A stretch of 46,214 nucleotides of DNA from Candidatus Brocadiia bacterium (GCA_030605345.1 JAUWIN010000007.1:1-46214), one strand, 5' to 3'; numbered from the stretch's first letter, positions 1 through 8,601 are shown. The notes: generated by a model not told the origin, from the sequence alone. Numbers and translations are program-made.

Positions 1-449
1 CCAGGCCGAAAGTCTCCCTGTATCCCTTTACCACGCTCGTCCCCAACCTCGGCATCGTCGAACTTGACGACTACACCCGGCTGGTGCTCGCGGACATGCC
101 CGGCCTCATCGACGGCGCCCCCCGGGGCAAGGGCCTGGGAGACGAATTCCTGCGCCATATTGAACGCACCCGCGCCGTAGTGCACCTGGTGGACGTCTCT
201 CAGGAAGCGGAGACAGCCCCGGCTGAGGCATACGACACCGTTCAGGAGGAGATTCGCCTGTTCAGCACCGCCCTGCTTGACCGGCCCGCGTTGGTCGCGG
301 CGAATAAAGTCGATATACCGGGCGCGGAGGACGGGGCAAAACGACTGGAGGAGCATCTCGGCTACGAGGTCCTGCGCATTTCGGCGCTGACTGGGACCGG
401 TGTTCCGGAGCTTCTCTGGAAAATCAAGGCTATGCTTCCTACTGGCTGA
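1..449 (+). CDS. obg: GTPase Obg/CgtA, C-terminal part (5' end outside window)
   Basis: The reading frame is open from base 3 to the TGA at 447-449. The visible part is the G domain of Obg, a ribosome-associated GTPase of late 50S assembly and stress control. The FTT switch region (YPFTTLVPNLG) comes first, then the G3 motif DMPGLIDGA with the Obg-typical GLGDEFLRHIERT. These are followed by G4 (ANKVD) and G5 (ISALTG). The glycine-rich Obg fold and the P-loop lie upstream of base 1. The protein ends about 20 residues after G5, so there is no OCT domain, as in many short Obg proteins. The family assignment is secure. The length and the gene upstream cannot be seen. Confidence 0.96.
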   Translation, partial: RPKVSLYPFTTLVPNLGIVELDDYTRLVLADMPGLIDGAPRGKGLGDEFLRHIERTRAVVHLVDVSQEAETAPAEAYDTVQEEIRLFSTALLDRPALVAANKVDIPGAEDGAKRLEEHLGYEVLRISALTGTGVPELLWKIKAMLPTG

Positions 450-538
450 GAAGCGGAGCGCCGAACTACGCTCGCGGCGCCCGGAGCCGCCGATCCATCT
501 CCGTTCCCCAGCATGATAGCGACAACCGGGGTTTTTGC

Positions 539-566
539 TTGACCGAGGGGCGATGAGTTATATGAT
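539..566 (+). promoter_or_regulatory. sigma70-type promoter for the aldo/keto reductase
   Basis: TTGACC (539-544), a 16-nt spacer and TATGAT (561-566) form a good housekeeping promoter. It predicts a start near 573 and an untranslated leader of about 88 nt before the ATG at 661. It lies in the 211-bp gap after obg, which otherwise holds nothing recognisable. Confidence 0.6.
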
Positions 567-660
567 TCTGCCATAAGACCTGTTGGCAGAACTGTGTCGC
601 GTGATTGTCTCCGCCACAGCAGCCATAGCGGCAACAACCACCAGTCGGAAGGATTTACCA

Positions 661-1647
661 ATGAAGAAGCGTGTGTTGGGTCGAACCGGATTAGAGGTAA
701 GCGAGTTGTCGCTGGGAGCCGCGCACATCACCAGTGGAAAAGCCGGACTCGATGGCGCCACCCCCATCGTGCGACGAGCGCTTGAACTCGACATGAACCT
801 CGCCGATACCTCGGCGGACTACGGCCCCCGCGAAGAGGCCCTGGGCAAAGCACTCCACGAGATCGGACAGCCCTGCATAGTGTCCACCAAACTCGGCCCC
901 AGGGGCCCGGGATTCGACCCGAAAGACAAGGACAGCCTGCGCCGGAACGTCGAGCGAAGCCTTGAACTGCTGCACCGCGACGTAATCGACATCCTGATGA
1001 TACACGAACCCGACCGCCCCGGCCAAATCGACTGGTACGACGACGGTATTGCTTTCCGCGGCCCTGTAACGGAGCTCCTGCGCGAACTCAAGGACGAGGG
1101 CATCATCAGATTCACCGGCCTGGGCGGCACAACCGCATACGAGCTTGCGCGAATCATGGCCACCGGCGAATATGACGTAGTCCTCACCGCATTCAACTAC
1201 AGCCTTCTGTGGCGGGAGGCCGAAATAGCTATCCTCCCGGAGGCGAAAAAAAGAAACATGGGCCTGCTGCTCGCCTCGCCCACTCAGCAGGGATGGCTGG
1301 CGGTGCGCCACGATGACGAACTGGAGAACGGAGCATTGTGGCTGAGCCCTCCGCGGCGGCAACAGTTCAAGGCACTGTATCGGTTCGTCGATCAGATCGG
1401 CATCGAACTGCCTCTGCTGTGCTTGCGATGGGCGCTCAGCATCCCGGGCGTCTCGTGCGTCCTTACCGGGCCGAAGAATGTGGCTGAATTAGAGCAGAAC
1501 GCCACAGCCGTGGACGACGGCCCGCTGCCGGACGACGTGATGGATCGGTTGGACCAGATTGCCGCGATGGTTCCTTTTCGACCTTTCGAGGAACCATTCG
1601 GGCATCAATGGGGAGCGGACACCTACTGGGGGCCGGGAGCCGCCTGA
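661..1647 (+). CDS. aldo/keto reductase
   Basis: A 328-aa NAD(P)H-dependent carbonyl oxidoreductase of the AKR superfamily, expected in the cytoplasm. The ATG at 661 was chosen because AAGGA lies just upstream (about 650) and the protein then starts with the family's opening strand (MKKRVLGRTGLEVSELSLG). The catalytic tetrad is visible: Asp49 and Tyr54 in DTSADYG, Lys77 in VSTKLG, His115 in LMIHEPD. A longer in-frame extension to 583 looks non-coding. The C-terminal half carries the usual PGVSCVLTGPKN cofactor-binding segment. It is related to the plant galactose-dehydrogenase-like and bacterial YajO-like groups, but the substrate cannot be read from sequence. It has its own promoter and is not coupled to its neighbours. 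Confidence 0.93.
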   Translation: MKKRVLGRTGLEVSELSLGAAHITSGKAGLDGATPIVRRALELDMNLADTSADYGPREEALGKALHEIGQPCIVSTKLGPRGPGFDPKDKDSLRRNVERSLELLHRDVIDILMIHEPDRPGQIDWYDDGIAFRGPVTELLRELKDEGIIRFTGLGGTTAYELARIMATGEYDVVLTAFNYSLLWREAEIAILPEAKKRNMGLLLASPTQQGWLAVRHDDELENGALWLSPPRRQQFKALYRFVDQIGIELPLLCLRWALSIPGVSCVLTGPKNVAELEQNATAVDDGPLPDDVMDRLDQIAAMVPFRPFEEPFGHQWGADTYWGPGAA

Positions 1648-1716
1648 TGAGCACCGGGGAGACATCGTATTTGACGTAGCACTTCCGGCGTTGGCGCCGC
1701 GCGATTGACTCCTTGC

Positions 1717-1745
1717 TTGCCGTGGAAACACCTCGCCGATACAAT
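1717..1745 (+). promoter_or_regulatory. probable sigma70-type promoter for the PP-loop gene and nadA
   Basis: TTGCCG (1717-1722), a 17-nt spacer and TACAAT (1740-1745) lie 34 bp before the GTG start at 1780. The -10 matches 5 of 6 consensus bases and the -35 matches 4 of 6. Confidence 0.45.
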
Positions 1746-1779
1746 CAAGTTGATTGGTATCGCCTGGTAGGAGTTCGGC

Positions 1780-2784
1780 GTGACGAAAACGGTGGCACTT
1801 TTCTCCGGCGGACTGGATAGCCAACTTGCGGTCAAACTGATGCTGCAACAAGGCGTGGATGTCGAGTGCCTCACATTGCACTCGGTTTTCCACCAGCACA
1901 CCCCCGACGAACCAGACAGACATCCTGCCGTGGCGGCTGCCAAGCGGCTCGGCGTGCCGCTCAAAACGCTTGATATAAATGGCGAAATGCTAGAGATAAT
2001 CAAACATCCGCGGCACGGCCGGGGCAAGAACATGAACCCTTGCATCGATTGCCGCATCCTTATGCTGAAGGAGGCCTGCGAGCTGATGCGCGAAACATCC
2101 GCCGACTTCATCGTGACCGGCGAGGTGCTGGGGCAGCGGCCGATGTCGCAGCGGGCCGAAGCGATGTGCCAAACTGATCGCGAGGCGGGCCTTGAGGGTT
2201 GCGTCCTGCGGCCATTGTCCGCAAAACTGCTGGAACCAACTATCCCGGAAAAACAGGGGCTGGTGGACCGCGAAAAATTATACGCCATCAAGGGCCGATC
2301 CCGCAGGGAACAGATGGCCCTGGCTGAGGCGCTGGGCGTGACGGACTATCCCACGCCCGCCGGCGGATGCCTGTTGACAGACCCTGGCTTTTCACACCGG
2401 CTCCGCGAATTGCTCGAGCACGGCGAGCCTCAGATAAACGATATTCAACTCCTCCGCCTGGGCCGACACTTTCGACTCGACGACGACACCAAGGCAGTGG
2501 TCGGGCGCAACGAGCAAGAGAACACAGAGATCGAGCAACTCGCCCAGCTGGGCGACCTGCTGATGGACGCCGCCGCATTTATGGGGCCGACGACGCTACT
2601 GCGGGGGAACGCGTCCGACCCGAACGTCGCAGTCGCTGCAAGGCTGACCGTGAAATACGGCAAGGCGAAAAGCGAACCATCCGCCGTCGTCATCGTGCGG
2701 AAAGCCGGAACCGACCACTCGTTCAGCGTGACCGCAACCCCCGCAGAGGATGACGAAACGGCAAAACTGATGATAACGAGATAA
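1780..2784 (+). CDS. PP-loop ATPase, tRNA-thiolation type (MnmA/ThiI-like)
   Basis: A 334-aa protein. The PP-loop SGGLDS (residues 9-14) marks the N-type ATP pyrophosphatase fold that adenylates a tRNA uridine before sulfur transfer. Cys88 and Cys91 (NPCIDC) and Cys197 in the GGCLLTD segment are the kind of cysteines used for sulfur relay or Fe-S binding. The C-terminal part (about 210-334) has no catalytic motif that I recognise and may bind RNA. The start is GTG with GGTAGGAG at 1766-1773. The gene ends 4 bp before nadA, so the two are probably co-transcribed. Both processes (thiolation and quinolinate synthesis) draw on cysteine sulfur or Fe-S supply, but a functional link is inference. 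The exact modified base is not determined. Confidence 0.8.
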   Translation: MTKTVALFSGGLDSQLAVKLMLQQGVDVECLTLHSVFHQHTPDEPDRHPAVAAAKRLGVPLKTLDINGEMLEIIKHPRHGRGKNMNPCIDCRILMLKEACELMRETSADFIVTGEVLGQRPMSQRAEAMCQTDREAGLEGCVLRPLSAKLLEPTIPEKQGLVDREKLYAIKGRSRREQMALAEALGVTDYPTPAGGCLLTDPGFSHRLRELLEHGEPQINDIQLLRLGRHFRLDDDTKAVVGRNEQENTEIEQLAQLGDLLMDAAAFMGPTTLLRGNASDPNVAVAARLTVKYGKAKSEPSAVVIVRKAGTDHSFSVTATPAEDDETAKLMITR

Positions 2785-2788
2785 CAAA

Positions 2789-3697
2789 ATGCCGAACCAA
2801 CTCCTGAAGCGCCTTGCCGCGCTGAAGCGCCAGCGCAACGCCGTCATCCTGGGCCACAACTATCAGCGCCCCGAGGTGCAGGACGCATCGGACTACACCG
2901 GCGACTCCCTGGGGCTTTCGAGGCGCGCGGCGGAAACAGATGCCGACGTGATTCTGTTTTGCGGTGTGCGCTTCATGGCCGAAACCGCCGCCGTCATCTG
3001 CCCGGACAAAACAGTGCTCATCCCAGACCCCAACGCCGGCTGCCCGATGGCGAACATGGCGACACCCCGCGAACTGGAAAAGGCAAAAGCCGAGCATCCC
3101 GATGCCGCCGTCGTCTGCTACGTCAACAGCAGCGCGGAAATCAAGGCAATGAGCGACGTCTGCTGCACCTCTGCAAACGCGGTCAGCGTGGTCAAATCAA
3201 TACCAGAAGACCGCGAGGTGCTCTTCATTCCCGACCGCTCTCTCGGCTCGTGGGTCGCTAAACAGCTCGGACGCGAATTGATCCTCTGGCCGGGCTACTG
3301 CCCCACTCACCATCGGATTCTGACGAAACACGTGGACGCCGCGCGCCGGGCTCACCCCAACGCCGAGGTCGTGGTGCATCCCGAATGTCTGGACGACGTC
3401 GCCGCAGGGGCCGACCACGTGGGAAGCACGTCCGGTATGCTCCGGTATTGCAGGGAGTCGAAAGCCGACCAGTTCATCATCGGCACAGAGACCGGAATGC
3501 TGCACCCGCTGCGGAAGGAAAATCCGGATAAAGAGTTCTTCCCCGCTGCGGAACTTGCCGATTGCCCGGACATGAAGCTCACCACTATCGAGAAGATGGT
3601 GTGGTCGCTGGAGGACTTGAGCTACCGCGTCGAGGTCCCACCGGAAACCGCCAAACTCGCCCGCAGCGCTATCGACCGGATGCTGCACACAAGATAA
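2789..3697 (+). CDS. nadA: quinolinate synthase NadA
   Basis: A 302-aa 4Fe-4S enzyme that condenses iminoaspartate with dihydroxyacetone phosphate to quinolinate, the second step of de novo NAD synthesis in the cytoplasm. The three cluster cysteines are at 85 (NAGCPM), 171 (GYCPTHH) and 259 (ADCPDMK), close to the spacing known for the short form of the family. GHNYQRPEVQD, GVRFMAETA, PDRSLG, HPEC and STSGM are classic NadA signatures. Length is normal. It follows the PP-loop gene by 4 bp. nadB and nadC are not in the window. Confidence 0.98.
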   Translation: MPNQLLKRLAALKRQRNAVILGHNYQRPEVQDASDYTGDSLGLSRRAAETDADVILFCGVRFMAETAAVICPDKTVLIPDPNAGCPMANMATPRELEKAKAEHPDAAVVCYVNSSAEIKAMSDVCCTSANAVSVVKSIPEDREVLFIPDRSLGSWVAKQLGRELILWPGYCPTHHRILTKHVDAARRAHPNAEVVVHPECLDDVAAGADHVGSTSGMLRYCRESKADQFIIGTETGMLHPLRKENPDKEFFPAAELADCPDMKLTTIEKMVWSLEDLSYRVEVPPETAKLARSAIDRMLHTR

Positions 3698-3744
3698 CTC
3701 CTCTTCCGCTGCAACGGCTCCAAACTATCGCGGTGAGAAGCTCA

Positions 3745-4950
3745 TCAACCCCCGGAGGCCCGGAACGCGGCGTACATCGCGGTGATGTTTTCGGGCCGGA
3801 CGTCGGGCTGAATGTTGTGCACCTGCGTGAAGACGAACCCGCCGCCCGGGGCGAGGTGGTCGATGCGGCGCCTGACCTCGTCCGCGACCTGGCGGGGCGT
3901 TCCCATCGGCAGAATACGCTGGGTGTCGCATCCGCCGCCCCAGAACGTGATGTCGCGGCCGAACTCCCGCTTCAGCGTCCGGGTATCCATCTCGGCTGCC
4001 GAGACCTGGACCGGATTGAGCGCGTCCACACCAGCTTCAATAAGTTGCGGGATGAACCGCGCGACCGAGCCGCAGGAATGGAACAGCACGAAAACGTCAC
4101 TCCTGCTCTTGATGAACTGGAAGAGGCGCTTCTGATGCGGCCACAGCATCTCATTGTAGCAGTCGGGCGAGAGCATCGGGCCGTTCTGCGTGCCGAGGTC
4201 GTCGTTCACCAGGACGACCTGCACGTATTCGCCGACGCGGTCGAGGTAGGCCTCGGCACGTCGGAGATACGCCTCCGTCAGCCTGCCGAGCAGCGCGTGC
4301 GCCAGCGGCTTGCCGGCGATGAGGTCGGTCATGAAGTTCTCGTAGCCGCGGAGTGTCTGGCCCGCAGCGAGGAGATGCAGTTGCAGGTTCGCCACAATCG
4401 TCAGGTCGGTCTGCTCGAATAGAGTTTTCGCGCGCTTGGCAATTGTGTCGAGCGATTCGTCGGCGTACGAGGGCCAGTCGAACGACTCGATCTCGTCGGC
4501 AAAGGCATCGAGCTCGGACGGACTGCGCACGTCGGCGAGCGGAGCAAAGACCGGCTCGAAGTAGTATCCCCCTGCCGGCATTCTGGCAACCACGACGCCG
4601 CGGTCGTTTCGCACAACGTAGTCGCCGCTCGTTTCCTTCTCAGGGTTCCACTTCGCCGGGATCTGGCACGGTGAGCCGTCTGGCAGAGCGAAAGGCTTCC
4701 ACTCGACCGGTTCGAGAAGGAGGGGGATGGTGTCCGGCCGCACGACCTCCCGAAGGTCATCTTCGATCTTGACGACCTGCTGATAGACGTCGAACACTTG
4801 CGTCTTGCCCTGCCGGAGGCCGAGGTGTTTTCGCAGGTTGTTGTATGCGATGGCGGTAATGCCGGAGGATTCGGTGCCGCCGAGGTCGAGCGGCAGCCGG
4901 TCGGGCTCTTCGCGCCGCAGCGCGGTGGTCACTCTTTCACGTGGGCTCAT
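3745..4950 (-). CDS. uroporphyrinogen decarboxylase-family protein (MtaA/MtbA-like)
   Basis: A 401-aa protein of the UroD superfamily. It starts with the usual SPRERVTTALRREEPDR segment. It carries the zinc-ligand pair His291-x-Cys293 (HSCGSV) and a third cysteine, Cys341 (GGGCDTQ), as in MtaA-type corrinoid or CoM methyltransferases and unlike genuine haem-pathway UroD. The C-terminal VHNIQPDVRPENI segment is typical. Many Planctomycetota, Lentisphaerae and Hydrogenedentes encode dozens of such paralogs beside sulfatases and sugar enzymes, and their reactions are mostly unknown. Here it begins 26 bp after the sulfatase stop and is the last gene of the GH4-sulfatase-UroD run. Methyl transfer, demethylation or another zinc chemistry are all possible. 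Confidence 0.85.
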   Translation of the reverse strand: MSPRERVTTALRREEPDRLPLDLGGTESSGITAIAYNNLRKHLGLRQGKTQVFDVYQQVVKIEDDLREVVRPDTIPLLLEPVEWKPFALPDGSPCQIPAKWNPEKETSGDYVVRNDRGVVVARMPAGGYYFEPVFAPLADVRSPSELDAFADEIESFDWPSYADESLDTIAKRAKTLFEQTDLTIVANLQLHLLAAGQTLRGYENFMTDLIAGKPLAHALLGRLTEAYLRRAEAYLDRVGEYVQVVLVNDDLGTQNGPMLSPDCYNEMLWPHQKRLFQFIKSRSDVFVLFHSCGSVARFIPQLIEAGVDALNPVQVSAAEMDTRTLKREFGRDITFWGGGCDTQRILPMGTPRQVADEVRRRIDHLAPGGGFVFTQVHNIQPDVRPENITAMYAAFRASGG

Positions 4951-4976
4951 GCTGCTTGTGTGTTACCGGTTTCCTG

Positions 4977-6572
4977 CTACTTTCTCCTCCGGCGGCGTCT
5001 CCACGCTTCGAGGATTTTTTGGCGCGGAATGACGCCGCAACGGCTTGCCCAGGCCTCGTATGCGGCGGTCATCGCTTGCACCCGTTCCGGCTGCTCGGCC
5101 GTGAGGTCGTTTATTTCCGTGCGGTCGGCCTCCATGTCGTAGAGTTCCCAGTCGCCGGGGAAGTTGCGGACGAGTTTCCACTTGGCGTCGCGGACGGCGG
5201 CGTTCCCTTCATGCTCCCAGTAGAGCAGCCCGTGGTGGATTGGCTTGTTGTCGAAGCCGGGCACCAAGCTCGTCCCTTCGCATGGCAGGATATCGTGGCC
5301 CTTGTAGTTCACCGGGTATTTCGCTCCCGTGACATCGAGAACGGTCGCCATGATGTCGGTCAACTGGCTGGGCTCATGGCGGAGCTCGCCGCGGGCGCTG
5401 ATGCCCTTGGGCCACCGGACGATGAACGGGGTGGCGACGCCGCCCTCGTGGGCCCAGTGCTTGTAGAGCCGGAAGGGAGTGTTCGACAGGTTCGCCCAGG
5501 CGACGCCGTAGCTCTGGTAGGTGTCTTCGCCGCCGGGCATGACATCCGGGTTGTTGCCGTAGCGCACGGTGCGGCCGTCGCGCGTCTTGGTGCGTCCACA
5601 AAGTCCGTTCACGTACGGGTCGGGCCGGTTGGCCATGCCCTCGGAGCAGCCGCCGTTGTCGGCGAGGAAAATGAAGAGGGTGTTGTCGAGCTGTCCGTTT
5701 GCCTTGAGCGTGTCGATGATGCGGCCGATGCCCCGGTCCATGCGGTCGATCTGCGCTGCATAGACCTCCATGCGGCGTGCCTGCCACTCTTTGTGTTTGG
5801 TTTCGGTCCACGGTTTCACTTCTGGGTCGCGCTTGGTGAGCTTCCACGATGGGTCGATGATGCCCATGTCGATCATCCGGTCGAGCCGCTGCTCACGGAG
5901 CTTGTCCCAACCGGCATCGAACCGGCCCCTATACTTCCCAATATCTTCATCTTCTTCGAGCGCGTGCAGGGGCCAGTGGGGTGCTGTGTAGGCAACGTAC
6001 ATGAAGAAAGGCTGCTCGCCGTTTTCGGCGGCGTGTTCGTTGGCGAACTTCACGGCGTTGTCGCTGATGGCGTCGGTGTAATAAAAGTCATCGACGCGTG
6101 CTTCGTGCTCGATATTTTCGTTGCCGCGCGTCAGCGTGTTCGGGTCGAAATAGCTGCCGGCGCCGCCGATTGTACCGTAGTATTTCTGGAAGCCGCGCTG
6201 GCGGGGCCAGTTGTCCGACGAATCGACCCAGTCGTGAGCGACGTGCCACTTGCCGCTCATATATGTGGCGTATCCGGACTCTGAGAGCACTTCGGCAATA
6301 GTGACACACCGCCTGTTGAGATTGCCGGGATAGCCGTCGGGGCGGCCATCGTCGGTGAGGATGCCGACGCCGGTTTGATGTGGGTGCAAGCCGGTGAGGA
6401 GCGACGCACGAGACGGGCTGCAGCGTGCGGTGTTGAAGAACTGCGTGAATCGTATGCCGCCTTTGGCCTGTTCGTCGAGGTTCGGCGTTTGCACCTCGCC
6501 GCCGTAGCAGCCGATGTCGGAGTAGCCCATGTCGTCGTTGAGGATTAGGAGGACGTTTGGCTTCGCGCTCAT
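4977..6572 (-). CDS. arylsulfatase-type sulfatase (formylglycine-dependent, Cys-type)
   Basis: A 531-aa type I sulfatase of the alkaline phosphatase superfamily. It hydrolyses sulfate esters, for instance on glycans. The formylglycine site is CSPSR (Cys51-Arg55) followed by ASLLTG. Asp13 and Asp14 (LILNDDMGYSD) are metal ligands, and FLADNGG gives the later Asp-Asn pair. The ATG at 6572 has AAGGAGAG seven bases upstream and no signal peptide, so the enzyme as called would stay in the cytoplasm. That is unusual, since many sulfatases are exported. It would need a formylglycine-generating or anSME enzyme, which is absent here. It sits between the GH4 glycosidase (108 bp) and the UroD-family gene (26 bp). 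Confidence 0.95.
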   Translation of the reverse strand: MSAKPNVLLILNDDMGYSDIGCYGGEVQTPNLDEQAKGGIRFTQFFNTARCSPSRASLLTGLHPHQTGVGILTDDGRPDGYPGNLNRRCVTIAEVLSESGYATYMSGKWHVAHDWVDSSDNWPRQRGFQKYYGTIGGAGSYFDPNTLTRGNENIEHEARVDDFYYTDAISDNAVKFANEHAAENGEQPFFMYVAYTAPHWPLHALEEDEDIGKYRGRFDAGWDKLREQRLDRMIDMGIIDPSWKLTKRDPEVKPWTETKHKEWQARRMEVYAAQIDRMDRGIGRIIDTLKANGQLDNTLFIFLADNGGCSEGMANRPDPYVNGLCGRTKTRDGRTVRYGNNPDVMPGGEDTYQSYGVAWANLSNTPFRLYKHWAHEGGVATPFIVRWPKGISARGELRHEPSQLTDIMATVLDVTGAKYPVNYKGHDILPCEGTSLVPGFDNKPIHHGLLYWEHEGNAAVRDAKWKLVRNFPGDWELYDMEADRTEINDLTAEQPERVQAMTAAYEAWASRCGVIPRQKILEAWRRRRRRK

Positions 6573-6679
6573 GCTACTCTCTCCTTCGCGTTATACGGCG
6601 TGGCGGTTCGACGCGCAGACGTACGGGCTGTTACGCCGGGCACCTTTTCGACCCTAATCCGGGCATTTATCAGTAATTT

Positions 6680-8047
6680 TTATGCGAACCACTCGTCGGG
6701 CAGTGCGGGGCGTTCGGCATCCAACAGATCAGCAATGATGGCATCGGCGTCAGGGATGCTGTTGACGATGGGGTCGAGGCACATTGCCCGCCGCAGGAGT
6801 GTTCTGTCGCGGTTCACGATGGCCTCGACTGTGAGTTCGTGGGTTTCGAGCACTTGTTGCTCAAGGGCGCGGATGCCTTTGGGGAATGAGCCAACCGGGA
6901 GTGGACGCGGACCGTCCATATCGACGTTGCTGAGGAGTTCGAAGAAGGCGTCGTCGTCCATGTTTTCCACGGCACCGCGGTTGGGCTGGTTGATGTAGAA
7001 CTGTTTGCCGAGCCCGCCCCCCATAGATTCAATGATGTCGGTGGCGTGGTCTGGGCCATATTTGCTCACGAATTGTGATGGTGGGAGTTCGCCAGAGATA
7101 TACCCCTCGACTTCCTTCCACATCGCATCGTGGATTTTCTGCCGGGCGGGTGCGTCGAATGTAGATAGTGCGGGGAGTTTGCTATCGCTGGTATTGTGGC
7201 CTTGCCAATACGGCACGTATTCCTTGGTATGGGCCATTGTGTCGGGATAAGCACCATATAAATCCCATAATTCCAGGCAGTAGGTGCTGTTGAAACGGCC
7301 TTTGGAACTACCCTCGTCCTTTTCCTTGGCCGCTGCCGCTTCGAGGTCCTTGCGAACAATGGGGAGCAGGTCCTTGCCGTCATACTTCAGCGAGAGGACC
7401 CATGTGAAATGGTTGATGCCGGCGACACGCATGTCGAGCTTGTCCATCATTTCCGGCGTGACGGATTCCGCGTCGGGAGCGATGCCTGCCTGGACAAGAT
7501 AGCTGTGTTTCATCTGTGGCATGTGATGGCCGTCGCAAAGGGCGAATGACTTGAGATCAGAGGCGTGTCGCATCAACCCGATTCCGTTCACCGTTGTGGG
7601 GTTGATGTAGTTGATGACCCAGGCGTTGGGGCATAGTTCCCTTACGTCGTCGGCGACCTTAAGGATGACCGGCAGTTCGCGCATCGCCCGGAAGATGCCG
7701 CCCGGGCCGATGGTATCGCCGGAGCCCATCAGCGTGCCGTATTTTTTGGATATGTCGCAGTCGATTCCGCGATACTTCACGCCGTCGTTAGCGAAGCTGA
7801 GCACGATGAAGTCAGCGCCGGGAAGGACATCCCTCCGCTCCGACGAGCCCTCAAGTGTCAGCGGCGAATCGAGATGATCGATCATCAACCTGCCGAGGCC
7901 CATCATCTTGTCGAGTCGTTCTTTATCGACGTCCACATACGCGAGAGTCCCGTGCCGGAGCACGTCCGAGTCGAGCATCTGCCACAGCGCCTGTCTTCCG
8001 AAAAAAAGGCTTCCCGCACCGATTACGACGACTTTGGGGCTTCTCAT
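6680..8047 (-). CDS. glycoside hydrolase family 4 (alpha-galactosidase/glucuronidase type)
   Basis: A 455-aa GH4 enzyme. These hydrolases use NAD+ and a divalent metal to cleave glycosidic bonds by an oxidation-elimination-addition-reduction route. Visible are the N-terminal dinucleotide site (VVVIGAGSLFFG), the GDTIGPGGIFRAMRELP segment, NYINPT, and the presumed metal-binding Cys and His in ALCDGHH and GINHFTW. The sequence resembles the MelA/LplD side of the family more than the 6-phospho-glycosidases, but the substrate is not certain. It is the first gene of the minus-strand run with the sulfatase and UroD-family gene. That suggests intracellular breakdown of a sulfated or modified oligosaccharide. 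Confidence 0.88.
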   Translation of the reverse strand: MRSPKVVVIGAGSLFFGRQALWQMLDSDVLRHGTLAYVDVDKERLDKMMGLGRLMIDHLDSPLTLEGSSERRDVLPGADFIVLSFANDGVKYRGIDCDISKKYGTLMGSGDTIGPGGIFRAMRELPVILKVADDVRELCPNAWVINYINPTTVNGIGLMRHASDLKSFALCDGHHMPQMKHSYLVQAGIAPDAESVTPEMMDKLDMRVAGINHFTWVLSLKYDGKDLLPIVRKDLEAAAAKEKDEGSSKGRFNSTYCLELWDLYGAYPDTMAHTKEYVPYWQGHNTSDSKLPALSTFDAPARQKIHDAMWKEVEGYISGELPPSQFVSKYGPDHATDIIESMGGGLGKQFYINQPNRGAVENMDDDAFFELLSNVDMDGPRPLPVGSFPKGIRALEQQVLETHELTVEAIVNRDRTLLRRAMCLDPIVNSIPDADAIIADLLDAERPALPDEWFA

Positions 8048-8109
8048 CGTCTCTCCTCTACAATTGCGACTGATGTCAGCAGTAAACCAACCCTCACATT
8101 GTAGCCCGT

Positions 8110-8138
8110 ATTCTGGCGCAGGACGGCAGATGTGTCAA
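8110..8138 (-). promoter_or_regulatory. probable promoter for the GH4-sulfatase-UroD operon
   Basis: On the minus strand TTGACA (8133-8138), a 17-nt spacer and CAGAAT (8110-8115) give a perfect -35 and a weak -10. It lies about 63 bp before the GH4 start and is divergent from the cold-shock promoter 35 bp away. Confidence 0.4.
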
Positions 8139-8172
8139 GCAGCGGCGCGGCGAAAAAAATGCCAAGAAATCC

Positions 8173-8201
8173 TTGACAAGCCGCTGCGGAGGGTGCAAAA
8201 T
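8173..8201 (+). promoter_or_regulatory. sigma70-type promoter of the cold-shock gene
   Basis: TTGACA (8173-8178), a 17-nt spacer and CAAAAT (8196-8201). The predicted start is near 8208, leaving a leader of about 157 nt before the ATG at 8365. Such long leaders are typical of cold-inducible csp genes. Confidence 0.6.
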
Positions 8202-8218
8202 AGCAGGAGTAATAAGGG

Positions 8219-8355
8219 CCGGCGGGCTTTTGTGGAAGTGTTTCCTCTCCCGCCGGAAAGGTCCGGGTGGCAGCCGGGCGTGTTTGCAAGGTTGATCAGG
8301 CAGTATCATTTGCCTGCGTACCTTTTGCGAATCCGACGTGCCAATTTGCAAAAGG
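8219..8355 (+). promoter_or_regulatory. structured 5' leader of the cold-shock gene with a Shine-Dalgarno-masking hairpin
   Basis: Two strong inverted repeats are visible. The first is 8219-8226 with 8249-8256, an 8-bp GC stem with a nested GGAA/TTCC pair in its loop. The second is 8321-8328 (CCTTTTGC) with 8348-8355 (GCAAAAGG), a perfect 8-bp stem with a 19-nt loop. Its 3' arm contains most of the AAAGGAG ribosome-binding site at 8351-8357. When formed it would block initiation at 8365, which resembles an RNA thermosensor. The pairing is seen in the sequence; the temperature response is inferred. Confidence 0.55.
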
Positions 8356-8364
8356 AGCCGTGTT

Positions 8365-8571
8365 ATGGCTACTGGCAAGGTAAAGTGGTTTAATGACAGC
8401 AAGGGGTATGGATGCATCACCGTCGACGACGGCAGTGGTGACGTGTTCGTCCATCACAACGACATTCTGGGCGAGGGCTTCAAGACGCTCGCCGAGGAAG
8501 AAGCTGTGGAGTTTGAGGTCGTGACGGCCGACAAAGGCCCCAGGGCGACCAACGTCAAGAAACTCGGCTGA
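8365..8571 (+). CDS. cold-shock protein (CspA family)
   Basis: A 68-aa single cold-shock domain. These OB-fold proteins bind single-stranded RNA and DNA and melt RNA structure. The opening [13 protein letters not shown] and the RNP2-like VFVHH are clear, and RNP1 reads KGYGCI instead of the common KGFGFI. The ATG at 8365 has AAAGGAG at 8351-8357. It is monocistronic: its own promoter, a long leader and a strong terminator 30 bp after the stop. Confidence 0.97.
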   Translation: MATGKVKWFNDSKGYGCITVDDGSGDVFVHHNDILGEGFKTLAEEEAVEFEVVTADKGPRATNVKKLG

Positions 8572-8601
8572 TTCGCGTCAGCACAGAAAGTAACAGGAAT
8601 A

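Noticed and set aside
691-1362. Long minus-strand open frame over the aldo/keto reductase
   Set aside because: It is the reverse frame of a GC-rich gene with an intact catalytic tetrad, has no RBS and no recognisable motif.
3562-4422. 286-codon plus-strand frame over the UroD-family gene
   Set aside because: The opposite strand carries the complete UroD-family protein with HSCGSV and GGGCDTQ. This frame has low-complexity composition.
4941-6284. 447-codon plus-strand frame over the sulfatase
   Set aside because: The sulfatase on the other strand has its full catalytic motif. This frame only reflects GC-rich third positions.
8321-8355. Reading the inverted repeat before the cold-shock gene as a terminator
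   Set aside because: It has no T-run, and its 3' arm contains the ribosome-binding site, so a leader hairpin is the better explanation.
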